This document shows, piece after piece, positions 1-6,985 of a stretch of 64,000 nucleotides of DNA. Positions within the stretch are counted from its first letter, which is position 1. Each line of letters starts with the position of its first letter. The translations under genes and the position numbers were made by a program. The notes below the pieces were generated by a model. The model searched no databases. It worked only from the letters and a program-made list of their open reading frames with translations, and was not told where the DNA came from. Source of the stretch: an uncultured Selenomonadales bacterium (lineage in GTDB: Bacteria > Bacillota > Negativicutes > Selenomonadales > Selenomonadaceae). The stretch is from NCBI GenBank assembly GCA_937877655.1, contig CALFJC010000096.1, forward strand, positions 6,118 to 70,117. The letters run 5' to 3'.

Positions 1-1305
1 ATTTCCCGCCTCGCCAAAAAGTTTATCGGCATCTTCCTCGCCGAAAAGCAAATCTTCGCCCGCGCCGCCGTATAAAATATCTCTGCCTTTGCCGCCGCTC
101 AAAAGATCATTGTCCGCGTCGCCAAAAAGTCTGTCGTTACCTGCTTCTCCGAACAGCGAATCCGTTCCTGCGCCGCCAAACAGAGAATCATTGCCTTTTC
201 CGCCTAAAATCGTGTCATTTCCCAAGCCGCCGTAAATTTTATTCGCCTTGTTGTTGCCGATAATTTCTATCGCGTCTGTGAAGTCGGAAGCGTAAATTTT
301 TTTGACTTTTTTGTTGTAGTCGTCGGTCTCAAGCTTATTTTCGTGCCCCGATAAAATGCTCGCCTCAGTCATCGAATTGTTGTATTTGAGATAAGGATCA
401 ATCGGATCAAGCACTTCCGGCAACGTCGAAACCGCAATTTCGACATCATTTTTGTTCAAGGAACCGATAAGATTATCTTGTGCCTTGAGAAATTTTTCCG
501 CCGCCGTCGAAATGCTCTTGTAAGTGCTCTTCGACGAATCAATTTCCTTTTGCAACTTGTCATAGAGCTTGGATAAATTTCCGTAGCTCGTCAACGCGCC
601 GTTCAGATAAGAATTTTGCGGCAAGGCGTCTTTGATTTTGGCTTTGACTTCACTTTTTATTGAACTTTTGCTTGTGCCGAGAATTTCTTTGAGTTCAGAG
701 GAAGAAGAAAGGCTGTTGTAAGCCGCTTTCAATAAATCGGGCGCGTTTGTCTTCAAAACATTGAAACATGCGCCCAAAACTTCGTCCGATAACCTTTTTT
801 CAATCGTCCAAAGCGATACAAAGTACTTAAACAGAGAAGTTTTGCCGAAAAACTCATTATCCCAACTCAAAACGGAAACTTTACTGCCCCTTGTAACCGT
901 CGCAATGCTGTCGACGCCGACTCTGCTTAGCGGAAATGAAATTTTGTAATTATCTTCGCCTTCAATCGCAACATATTTTGTTTCCGTCGGGCGCGTGAGA
1001 GTATCAAGCACGTCACTGATTTTTTCCGTCCAATTTTTGCCGCTAGCCGTGATTTCGTCGAAAACTTTTCCCGAATCTTTTTCCTTAAGCGCGTCGTAAT
1101 ATGAATTCATAACTTCTCTGTAAACTTCATCGGGAATATCCTTCAAAGTGCCGACAGGTTTTTTGCAAGAGCTCTTAAAATTGTCGAGTTCGTCCTTGTC
1201 GGAACTGATTAAACTGATACCTTCGCTGACTTTTTCGCCGAGCACATTTCCTATCGCGTTCAAACTTTCCTTAGCCATTTCCAACAACAAATCATTTGTC
1301 GCCAT
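1..1305 (-). CDS. RTX-type calcium-binding protein, 3' end cut by window edge
   Basis: The open frame starts at ATG 1305 ([16 protein letters not shown]) with an AAGGAGG ribosome site at 1312-1318, and runs off the window edge after 435 codons without a stop. The first ~340 residues are a mostly helical, Lys/Ser-rich region I cannot assign. From about residue 350 it becomes glycine/aspartate nonapeptide repeats ([18 protein letters not shown] and so on), the calcium-binding beta-roll of RTX proteins. These are normally exported by type I secretion with a C-terminal signal, which lies outside the window. It lacks the N-terminal IFDxQRFA motif of two other RTX proteins here. It is probably secreted or surface-located; its substrate is unknown. 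Confidence 0.8.
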   Translation of the reverse strand, partial: MATNDLLLEMAKESLNAIGNVLGEKVSEGISLISSDKDELDNFKSSCKKPVGTLKDIPDEVYREVMNSYYDALKEKDSGKVFDEITASGKNWTEKISDVLDTLTRPTETKYVAIEGEDNYKISFPLSRVGVDSIATVTRGSKVSVLSWDNEFFGKTSLFKYFVSLWTIEKRLSDEVLGACFNVLKTNAPDLLKAAYNSLSSSSELKEILGTSKSSIKSEVKAKIKDALPQNSYLNGALTSYGNLSKLYDKLQKEIDSSKSTYKSISTAAEKFLKAQDNLIGSLNKNDVEIAVSTLPEVLDPIDPYLKYNNSMTEASILSGHENKLETDDYNKKVKKIYASDFTDAIEIIGNNKANKIYGGLGNDTILGGKGNDSLFGGAGTDSLFGEAGNDRLFGDADNDLLSGGKGRDILYGGAGEDLLFGEEDADKLFGEAGN

Positions 1306-1328
1306 AAAAATTCCTCCTTCTTTCAGAC

Positions 1329-1334
1329 ATTATA
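1329..1334 (-). promoter_or_regulatory. -10 element of RTX gene
   Basis: On the minus strand TTGTATAATG lies 24 nt before the start codon. The same TTGTATAATG block occurs before the RTX genes starting at 9760 (9793-9798) and 42281 (42245-42250), which suggests a common promoter design. No convincing -35 hexamer was seen. Confidence 0.5.
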
Positions 1335-1341
1335 CAAACAA

Positions 1342-1385
1342 AAAAAGAGTTTCACAAGCTTTTTGCGGCTCATGAAACTCTTTTT
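1342..1385 (-). terminator. Rho-independent terminator after lepB
   Basis: A perfect 13-bp stem (AAAAAGAGTTTCA with TGAAACTCTTTTT), followed by a T-run when read on the minus strand. It sits between the lepB stop and the start of the next minus-strand gene. Confidence 0.75.
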
Positions 1386-1398
1386 AACTGACTTTTAA

Positions 1399-1911
1399 TC
1401 AAGGAAGCGCGGCGACATAATCAATCGGCCAGAAAATCAGCGCGGCTTTTCCCTTTACCAACTCCAACGGAACAAATCCGACGTCCGGGAAACGCGAATC
1501 AAGAGAATTTCTCCGATTGTCGCCGCAAACGAACAGTGTTCCTTCCGGCACGGTTTGCTTGGGATATTCGGTGCGCGTTTTTTCGGCGATATAATCTTCA
1601 TTTACCAGCGCATCATTGACGAAAACATGTCCGTCCTTGATTTCGATTGTGTCTCCGCCCACCGCGATAACTCTTTTGATGAAATCGCGGCTGTGATCTC
1701 GCGGATAACGGAAAATTACAACCTCACTGCGCATCGGATCCCGCCAATGATAAATAAATTTGTTGACAACCAGCCGCTCGCCGTCTTGCAAAGTCGGTTG
1801 CATGCTCGGTCCGTCCACCACATACAGCTCCACGATGAAATATCGAATGAAAATTGCAACCAATATCGCCGATGTGATTGATACTATCCAACTTTTTATC
1901 TCTTCGCCCAT
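1399..1911 (-). CDS. lepB: Signal peptidase I
   Basis: A 170-residue type I signal peptidase that would cleave signal peptides from exported proteins at the outer face of the cytoplasmic membrane. One N-terminal membrane helix (about residues 8-26) is followed by the box B motif GPSMQPTL with the catalytic Ser36. The general-base Lys79 lies in FIKRVIAVGGD, and the box E motif GDNRRNSLDSR is near residue 131. The length is normal for the short Gram-positive type. The ATG has a GAGGAG site upstream. The gene lies 64 nt downstream of mcrC on the same strand and may be partly co-transcribed with it; a terminator follows. Confidence 0.95.
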   Translation of the reverse strand: MGEEIKSWIVSITSAILVAIFIRYFIVELYVVDGPSMQPTLQDGERLVVNKFIYHWRDPMRSEVVIFRYPRDHSRDFIKRVIAVGGDTIEIKDGHVFVNDALVNEDYIAEKTRTEYPKQTVPEGTLFVCGDNRRNSLDSRFPDVGFVPLELVKGKAALIFWPIDYVAALP

Positions 1912-1975
1912 AAAAAAATCTCCTCTGGTTGTTGTTTACGATTTTTATTCTTTCAATGAAAAAATTTTCCTGCCT

Positions 1976-3130
1976 TCAAATTGCAAGCCCGCGCAGATTT
2001 TCCATGTCGAAGAGATTAACACAAAAAATTTGAACTTCAAAGTCCTCCGAGCGATAAAAAACATTTCCGGCGACTTGCGGCGGGCAAATCAAAAAATTTT
2101 TCTTTGTATCGTAACGTTTTGCATAAGCGAGCATCTGATACATATCGCCCGCAGTAATTTCGAGCTTCCATTTCGTATCCAAGATAAATTTTTCGGCGGA
2201 ATTTTCAAGGATGATGTCGGGTTGAAGTTTGAAACTGCGCGGAGTGTCGAATAAAAATTTTTCCCGCGCTTGAATTTTCACTTTGAAACGCTCGGAGAAA
2301 TATTTTTTTATGTGTAAGGCAACGTAAACTTCAAATAATTTGTTCATGTCGAAGAGCAAAGTCATTGCCCGCGCCTTCCCCGCAAACGGCGTGAAATTTT
2401 CTCCCGCCAAAAAAATTTTCGTCCACTCCATGACCGATTGATATTCGCGATTTTGTTTGTCGATAAAAATCTGCGCGGAATCTTTTTGAAAATTACTCGA
2501 CGGCTCCACAGAATCAAATTCTGCGAGTAATTTGCTTGCCAAACGTTTATTTTCCTGCGTCATCTGCCGAAGTTTTATCAAAGCCGCCTTTATCAAGCGG
2601 TGTTCGGCGCGATTTATGTTGTATTCGTCAAATGAAACGAAAAATTTTTCCATGTGCGCAAAATTTCTTCGGAGATTCCGATTGGCGAGCAATTTTCCTT
2701 TAAAAAAATTCAAATTTTCTTCCCGCACTGTGTATGTCGACTTTAAACCGCGCTTTACCAACTCCAAAACCATTTCAAGATACGTTTTGATAAAAATTTC
2801 AAAGAGATTCAGCCGCGAAGTTTTTAATTCGGCGTCAGGAAATTTTTTGCCGCCTTTCATCAGCGCATGAATCATTTTCATTACGAGTCCGCGCAGATTT
2901 TCTTCGTCGCCTTCATGTTTGTAAATTTTCGGCAGAATTTCTATCTGAAAACCGCTCGGCAACCGAATTGTTCCGACATAATTTTTTGCTTGAATGAATT
3001 TCCCGCCGTTTTTTTGCCAACCCAAACTTAAAAATTCACTTGCGCCAAGATATTTTACGAGTTCATCAAAGAATTCGCAGTCGGCGGCGAAAATTTTTTC
3101 ATATTCACTAATCGTAACGAGTTTTTTCAT
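1976..3130 (-). CDS. mcrC: McrC-family component of McrBC restriction system
   Basis: A 384-residue protein with the McrC architecture: an N-terminal beta-rich part that contacts the McrB ring and a C-terminal PD-(D/E)xK nuclease. The nuclease signature is visible as LQPDIIL (Asp305) followed by FILDTKWK (Asp318, Lys320). With McrB it would make a modification-dependent type IV restriction enzyme. Its ATG overlaps the mcrB stop codon (ATGA), so the two are translationally coupled. No methyltransferase is adjacent, as expected for a type IV system. Confidence 0.9.
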   Translation of the reverse strand: MKKLVTISEYEKIFAADCEFFDELVKYLGASEFLSLGWQKNGGKFIQAKNYVGTIRLPSGFQIEILPKIYKHEGDEENLRGLVMKMIHALMKGGKKFPDAELKTSRLNLFEIFIKTYLEMVLELVKRGLKSTYTVREENLNFFKGKLLANRNLRRNFAHMEKFFVSFDEYNINRAEHRLIKAALIKLRQMTQENKRLASKLLAEFDSVEPSSNFQKDSAQIFIDKQNREYQSVMEWTKIFLAGENFTPFAGKARAMTLLFDMNKLFEVYVALHIKKYFSERFKVKIQAREKFLFDTPRSFKLQPDIILENSAEKFILDTKWKLEITAGDMYQMLAYAKRYDTKKNFLICPPQVAGNVFYRSEDFEVQIFCVNLFDMENLRGLAI

Positions 3131-4533
3131 AGTTTATAGCTCTCAGCGTCCTTAAATGCGTCTTTATTAATCGTATATCGATATTTTTCGTCGTCAAGCG
3201 GCTCGCGATTGATAAATTTACCGCCCAAAATCTTATAAATCGTTTCATAATCCTCGAAAAAATATTCCTGCAGGAGCGGAATGATTTTGTTGATAAAAAC
3301 CTTCGCAACGTCGGAGAGACTTTCGCATTTCATAAAATATGCGTGCCCGATTGTGTGTTCTCGGTCTAAAAATGTTTCAATCCGCGTGTTCAGCGTTTCC
3401 AACAGCCTTTGCAAATTCACTCCGTCGACATTTTCGCGTAAAAGTTCGGGGCGCGGCAGCATTTCGATAAAATCAAAGCGTCTTCGCAACGCTGTATCAA
3501 TCAACGCTATTGATCTGTCGGCGGTGTTCATCGTTCCGATTATGTAAACATTTTTCGGAACGGTAAATTCTTTTTGCGAATAGGGCAATGTCACCGAAAT
3601 TTCTTCGCGCTTGTCTTCTTCAATCAAAGTTATCAGTTCGCCGAAGATTTTTGAGATATTTCCTCGATTTATCTCGTCGATTATGAAAACAAAGTTCTCC
3701 GAAGGATTTTTCGCCGCATTCTCACAAAATTTTTTGAAAACACCGCTTGCGACCTCGTAAAAAATATTTCCGTTGACAATTTTTGGCTTAATTCCTTCGA
3801 TAAAGTCTTCATAGCCGTAGTTTTGATGAAAAGTTACGAAATTTATTCTGCCGTCGGCGCGAAGTTGATTGTATTCGTTCTTGTCGGGAGTTTCGGCGAG
3901 CTTTTGATTTTTGCAAATCGCAACGGCATAGGCGGCGGTCAAAAAAGTTTTCCCCGTGCCCGGAACTCCATGAAAAATCATGTTCAATGGAAAAATTCTT
4001 GGCGGCGGTTGTGTTAATGACTGAGAAACTGTATTTGCAGTCCATAAACCTTTTAAATCTGTTATTTCAAGTCCAAACAGATATTCCAGAATGTATTCTT
4101 CAAATTCTGCAGATTGATCATTGGAAATTTCATAAATTGTTGAATCAACTACGATGCCAAAATGATTTGGAGCGTAAATTTTCATTTCTTCATCGTAAAA
4201 TATTCCGCTTAACGGCACTCCATCAATCGGATAAACCATTTCATAATGACGTTGAAACCAAGAATTTCTGGATTTGCAAGGTTCCAATTCATCATCAATG
4301 ATTCGCCCAATCAATTTTACTCCACCATTGACTCTGGACTTATTGTTTCCATGGCAAAGATAAAAATAATCTCCATTACGCATGGCAGAAAGTCTTTCGA
4401 GTTCTTTTTTTCCATTGACAGCAATAATTCTTTGCTTTAAGAAAAATTCCCACTCGACATCGGAAAATAAGTTTGACGGATGATTTATTTTCCAAATCGT
4501 TCGTTTACTGCCTGCTTTTCTCTGATAAGCCAC
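3127..4533 (-). CDS. mcrB: McrB-family AAA+ GTPase with N-terminal PUA/EVE-like region
   Basis: A 468-residue motor subunit of a McrBC type IV restriction system. The AAA+ module starts near residue 183, with Walker A GVPGTGKT (189-196), Walker B FIIDEINR (283-290) and the McrB hallmark MNTADRS at 335-341, followed by an arginine-rich LRRRFDF. Residues 10-80 (IWKINHPS...GDYFYLCHGN...GGVKLIGRI) resemble a PUA/EVE-like fold, the kind of domain other McrB relatives use to read modified bases; that assignment is inference. The start is GTG 4533 with GGAGG at 4541-4545. That ribosome site overlaps the hisH stop, so mcrBC appears to be read through from hisH. Confidence 0.88.
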   Translation of the reverse strand: MAYQRKAGSKRTIWKINHPSNLFSDVEWEFFLKQRIIAVNGKKELERLSAMRNGDYFYLCHGNNKSRVNGGVKLIGRIIDDELEPCKSRNSWFQRHYEMVYPIDGVPLSGIFYDEEMKIYAPNHFGIVVDSTIYEISNDQSAEFEEYILEYLFGLEITDLKGLWTANTVSQSLTQPPPRIFPLNMIFHGVPGTGKTFLTAAYAVAICKNQKLAETPDKNEYNQLRADGRINFVTFHQNYGYEDFIEGIKPKIVNGNIFYEVASGVFKKFCENAAKNPSENFVFIIDEINRGNISKIFGELITLIEEDKREEISVTLPYSQKEFTVPKNVYIIGTMNTADRSIALIDTALRRRFDFIEMLPRPELLRENVDGVNLQRLLETLNTRIETFLDREHTIGHAYFMKCESLSDVAKVFINKIIPLLQEYFFEDYETIYKILGGKFINREPLDDEKYRYTINKDAFKDAESYKL

Positions 4534-4545
4534 GCGCCCGCCTCC

Positions 4546-5160
4546 TCAAAGCTCGACGAAATTTTTAAGAACATGCAAGCCGACGTCGCCGGACTTTTCG
4601 GGGTGAAATTGAGTGGCGAAAATATTTTCAAACTCAATAGCCGCCGTGACTTTTTCGCCGTAAGTTGTGGTAGCCGCGATAATTTTTTTATCTTCGGGCT
4701 CCGCGTGATAGCTGTGAACGAAATAAAAATATGAATTATCATTTATGCCATTGAACAAATTCCTAATTCCTAATTCCTCATTTCTAATTGAAACCGAGTT
4801 CCAACCCATATGCGGGATTTTCAAATCGCCTGCGCGGATTTTTCTGACGCGCCCGCTGAAAATTTTCAAGCCGTCAACGTTCGGAGATTCTTCACTGCCC
4901 GCAAATAAAATCTGGAGCCCGACGCAGATACCCAAAATCGGTTTGCCCGCAGAAATTTCTTGCTTAATTGTCGGAATCAAGCCCGTTGCCGCAAGATTTT
5001 TCATGCAGTCGCCGAACGCACCGACGCCCGGCAAAATAATTTTATCTGCGCGCCGAATATCCTCAGCCGAACTCGAAATTTTCACGTCGCCGCCGACAAA
5101 AGCCGCCGCCTTCGCCACGCTGTACAAATTTCCCACGCCGTAATCAATCAAAACAATCAT
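4546..5160 (-). CDS. hisH: Imidazole glycerol phosphate synthase glutaminase subunit HisH, with in-frame repeat insertion
   Basis: A class I glutamine amidotransferase, 204 residues from ATG 5160, which has a CGCCTCC-complement ribosome site (an upstream in-frame start would lack one). It feeds ammonia to HisF in histidine synthesis. The nucleophile is Cys79 in GICVGLQ; His186 and Glu188 in QFHPEKS complete the triad; LPGVGAFGDC is the usual N-terminal loop. No hisF or other his gene is nearby, so this is a detached copy. Residues 125-134 ([10 protein letters not shown]) are encoded by an arm of the genome's (AATTAGG)n repeat. They fill the variable loop between GWNSV and LFNGI, where E. coli HisH has a shorter unrelated segment. 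Confidence 0.92.
   Translation of the reverse strand: MIVLIDYGVGNLYSVAKAAAFVGGDVKISSSAEDIRRADKIILPGVGAFGDCMKNLAATGLIPTIKQEISAGKPILGICVGLQILFAGSEESPNVDGLKIFSGRVRKIRAGDLKIPHMGWNSVSIRNEELGIRNLFNGINDNSYFYFVHSYHAEPEDKKIIAATTTYGEKVTAAIEFENIFATQFHPEKSGDVGLHVLKNFVEL
4757..4791. repeat. (AATTAGG)n repeat arm inside hisH
   Basis: Three tandem AATTCCT units (plus strand) and diverged units lie wholly inside the hisH reading frame. On the coding strand they read [10 protein letters not shown] with no frame disruption. The hypC C-terminus carries the same peptide from the same repeat. Confidence 0.85.
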
Positions 5161-5201
5161 TTTTCCGCCTCCAACATTTTTTCTTATGCTATCAGCTATT
5201 T

Positions 5202-5231
5202 CTGTCAAAATCAATCGCCTTGTGCTAAAAT
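5202..5231 (+). promoter_or_regulatory. Putative promoter of the spermidine-synthase-like gene
   Basis: CTGTCA (5202-5207), an 18-bp spacer and TAAAAT (5226-5231), about 33 nt before ATG 5264. On the opposite strand TTGACA overlaps the same site and may serve hisH, so this would be a compact divergent promoter. Confidence 0.4.
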
Positions 5232-5263
5232 CATTTGAAATTTAATCTGAAGGAGAATTTTCA

Positions 5264-6850
5264 ATGGAAAAAGCCTCGCCGTTGCTGAAAAATAAAAATT
5301 TTCTCTACGCGACAGAATTTTTTTCCGGAATGTCGATAATGGCGGTCGAATTGGGCGCAAGTCGCCTGCTCGCGCCGTATTTCAGCTCGTCGCAAATCGT
5401 TTGGACGATTATAATCGGAACAATCATGATAGCGTTGGCTTTGGGAAATGTTTGGGGCGGACGCCGCGCAGATTCGGATAAAAATCCCGCAAAACTTTAT
5501 CGCCGATTGATTTTCGCCGCGATTTGGATTGGAGCAATACCTGTTCTCGGAAAATATTTGATTTTGGGCATTGCGGGAGCTTTAATCGTTGCAATCGACA
5601 CGAATTTATTGATTTGGGCGGCGTTTTTATCTTGCATGGCAATTTTTGTCCTGCCTTTATTTTTGCTCGGAACAGTGACGCCGTCTTTAGTGAAATATTC
5701 GACAGATAATCTCGAACACAACGGGCGAATCGTCGGAAATTTGAATGCGTTCAATACGATCGGGAGCATAATAGGGACATTTCTCCCGACTTTCGTAACA
5801 ATTCCCGCCGTCGGCACCGCGATAACCTTTTTAATCTTTTCGGGCGTGCTTTTATCGATTGGAATAATTTATTTTTTGAGTATCGGCGCGAAAAAAATCT
5901 GCGCGGGAGCAATTTTTATCTTTATTGCAAGTTCAATCGCGGGAAATTCAAACAGCTTTGCATTTTGGGAGAAAAATATTTTGTACGAAGGCGAATCGAT
6001 TTACAATTACCTTCAAGTCAAGGAAACACCGAGCAAAATAATTTTTTCTACGAATGTTTTGTTCGGAGTGCAGTCATTGAAGGTAAAAGGCGGCGGCTTG
6101 ACGGGAATGTATTATGACTATGCGTTGGCAGCACCGCTTTTGACGGGCGGAAAAAAAATTTTGATATTGGGCATGGGCACGGGAACTTTTGCGGAGCAAT
6201 GCGGGAAATATTTTCCCGGTTCGGAGATAAAAGGCGTGGAGATTGACGAAAAAATTACGTTTCTTGCCGAAAAATATTTTGATTTGCCCGCTGATGTCGA
6301 AGTTTTGACTTATGACGGGCGCGCCTTCCTGCAAAGCGACAAAAATATTTACGACGTGATATTGGTTGATGCATTTCAAGACATTTCGCCGCCGTTTCAG
6401 ATGAGTTCGACGGAATTTTTTACGTTGGTTAAAAATCATTTGTCTGAAGGCGGCGTAATGGTTGTGAATATGAACATGCGGGCGAGCGGCGCGGGCAATA
6501 TCAACGAATATTTGATTGACACGATAGGAAAAAGTTTTTCTGCGCTGAAAATTATCGACGCGAGCGGCGTAACGAACAAAGTTTTATTCGCAGCGGCGGA
6601 CGAAAAAATTTTAAACAACCTCCGAGCCCGCGCAGAAACTCTTGACGACGAAAATTTATCGCGCTTGATGATTCACACCGCCGAAAATTGGACGGAGCCT
6701 ACTCTTGGCAAAAATATTTTGACGGACGACCGTGCTCCCGTCGAAATGTTGAGCATGCGGGCTTTGGATAATCTGATTCAAAAAAATCTTGGGCGTTACA
6801 AAGAAATTTATCGTCGCGAAGGTTTGAACGGCTTGTTGAAATCTTTTTGA
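5264..6850 (+). CDS. Membrane-bound fused MFS/spermidine-synthase-like protein
   Basis: A 528-residue protein. The first ~230 residues hold about seven hydrophobic helices (FFSGMSIMAVELGASRLLAP, WTIIIGTIMIALALGNVWGG and others) of the kind found in 'fused MFS/spermidine synthase' proteins. The C-terminal half is a Rossmann-type aminopropyltransferase/methyltransferase fold: a glycine motif LILGMGTGTFAEQC near 296-309, an acidic residue after VEIDE, YDGRAFL, and VDAFQDISPP where spermidine synthases have their D-x-x-D/P active-site region. Residues needed for polyamine binding cannot be confirmed by eye, so true spermidine synthesis is not certain. It stands alone, with a terminator after it. 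Confidence 0.8.
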   Translation: MEKASPLLKNKNFLYATEFFSGMSIMAVELGASRLLAPYFSSSQIVWTIIIGTIMIALALGNVWGGRRADSDKNPAKLYRRLIFAAIWIGAIPVLGKYLILGIAGALIVAIDTNLLIWAAFLSCMAIFVLPLFLLGTVTPSLVKYSTDNLEHNGRIVGNLNAFNTIGSIIGTFLPTFVTIPAVGTAITFLIFSGVLLSIGIIYFLSIGAKKICAGAIFIFIASSIAGNSNSFAFWEKNILYEGESIYNYLQVKETPSKIIFSTNVLFGVQSLKVKGGGLTGMYYDYALAAPLLTGGKKILILGMGTGTFAEQCGKYFPGSEIKGVEIDEKITFLAEKYFDLPADVEVLTYDGRAFLQSDKNIYDVILVDAFQDISPPFQMSSTEFFTLVKNHLSEGGVMVVNMNMRASGAGNINEYLIDTIGKSFSALKIIDASGVTNKVLFAAADEKILNNLRARAETLDDENLSRLMIHTAENWTEPTLGKNILTDDRAPVEMLSMRALDNLIQKNLGRYKEIYRREGLNGLLKSF

Positions 6851-6852
6851 GA

Positions 6853-6892
6853 TAAAAAAATCCCTCCGCTGTTTGGAGGGATTAAATTTTTT
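6853..6892 (+). terminator. Terminator after the spermidine-synthase-like gene
   Basis: AATCCCTCC...GGAGGGATT stem followed by a T-run, immediately after the stop codon. Confidence 0.75.
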
Positions 6893-6905
6893 TCCGCGCT
6901 TTTAT

Positions 6906-6985
6906 CAATTAGGAATTATGAATTAGGAATTAGGAATGGAAAACCTTCCTTCATTATTAATTCCTCATTCCTAATTCCTAATTAA
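6906..6985. repeat. Full palindromic (AATTAGG)n element
   Basis: A left arm of AATTAGG heptads, a short loop around 6940-6955, and a right arm of CCTAATT heptads form a long imperfect hairpin. The right arm encodes the last residues (LIRN) and the stop of the minus-strand RTX gene. Confidence 0.85.

Noticed and set aside
5264..6850. True MFS transporter
   Set aside because: Only about seven helices precede a methyltransferase/spermidine-synthase fold; a 12-helix transporter is not present.
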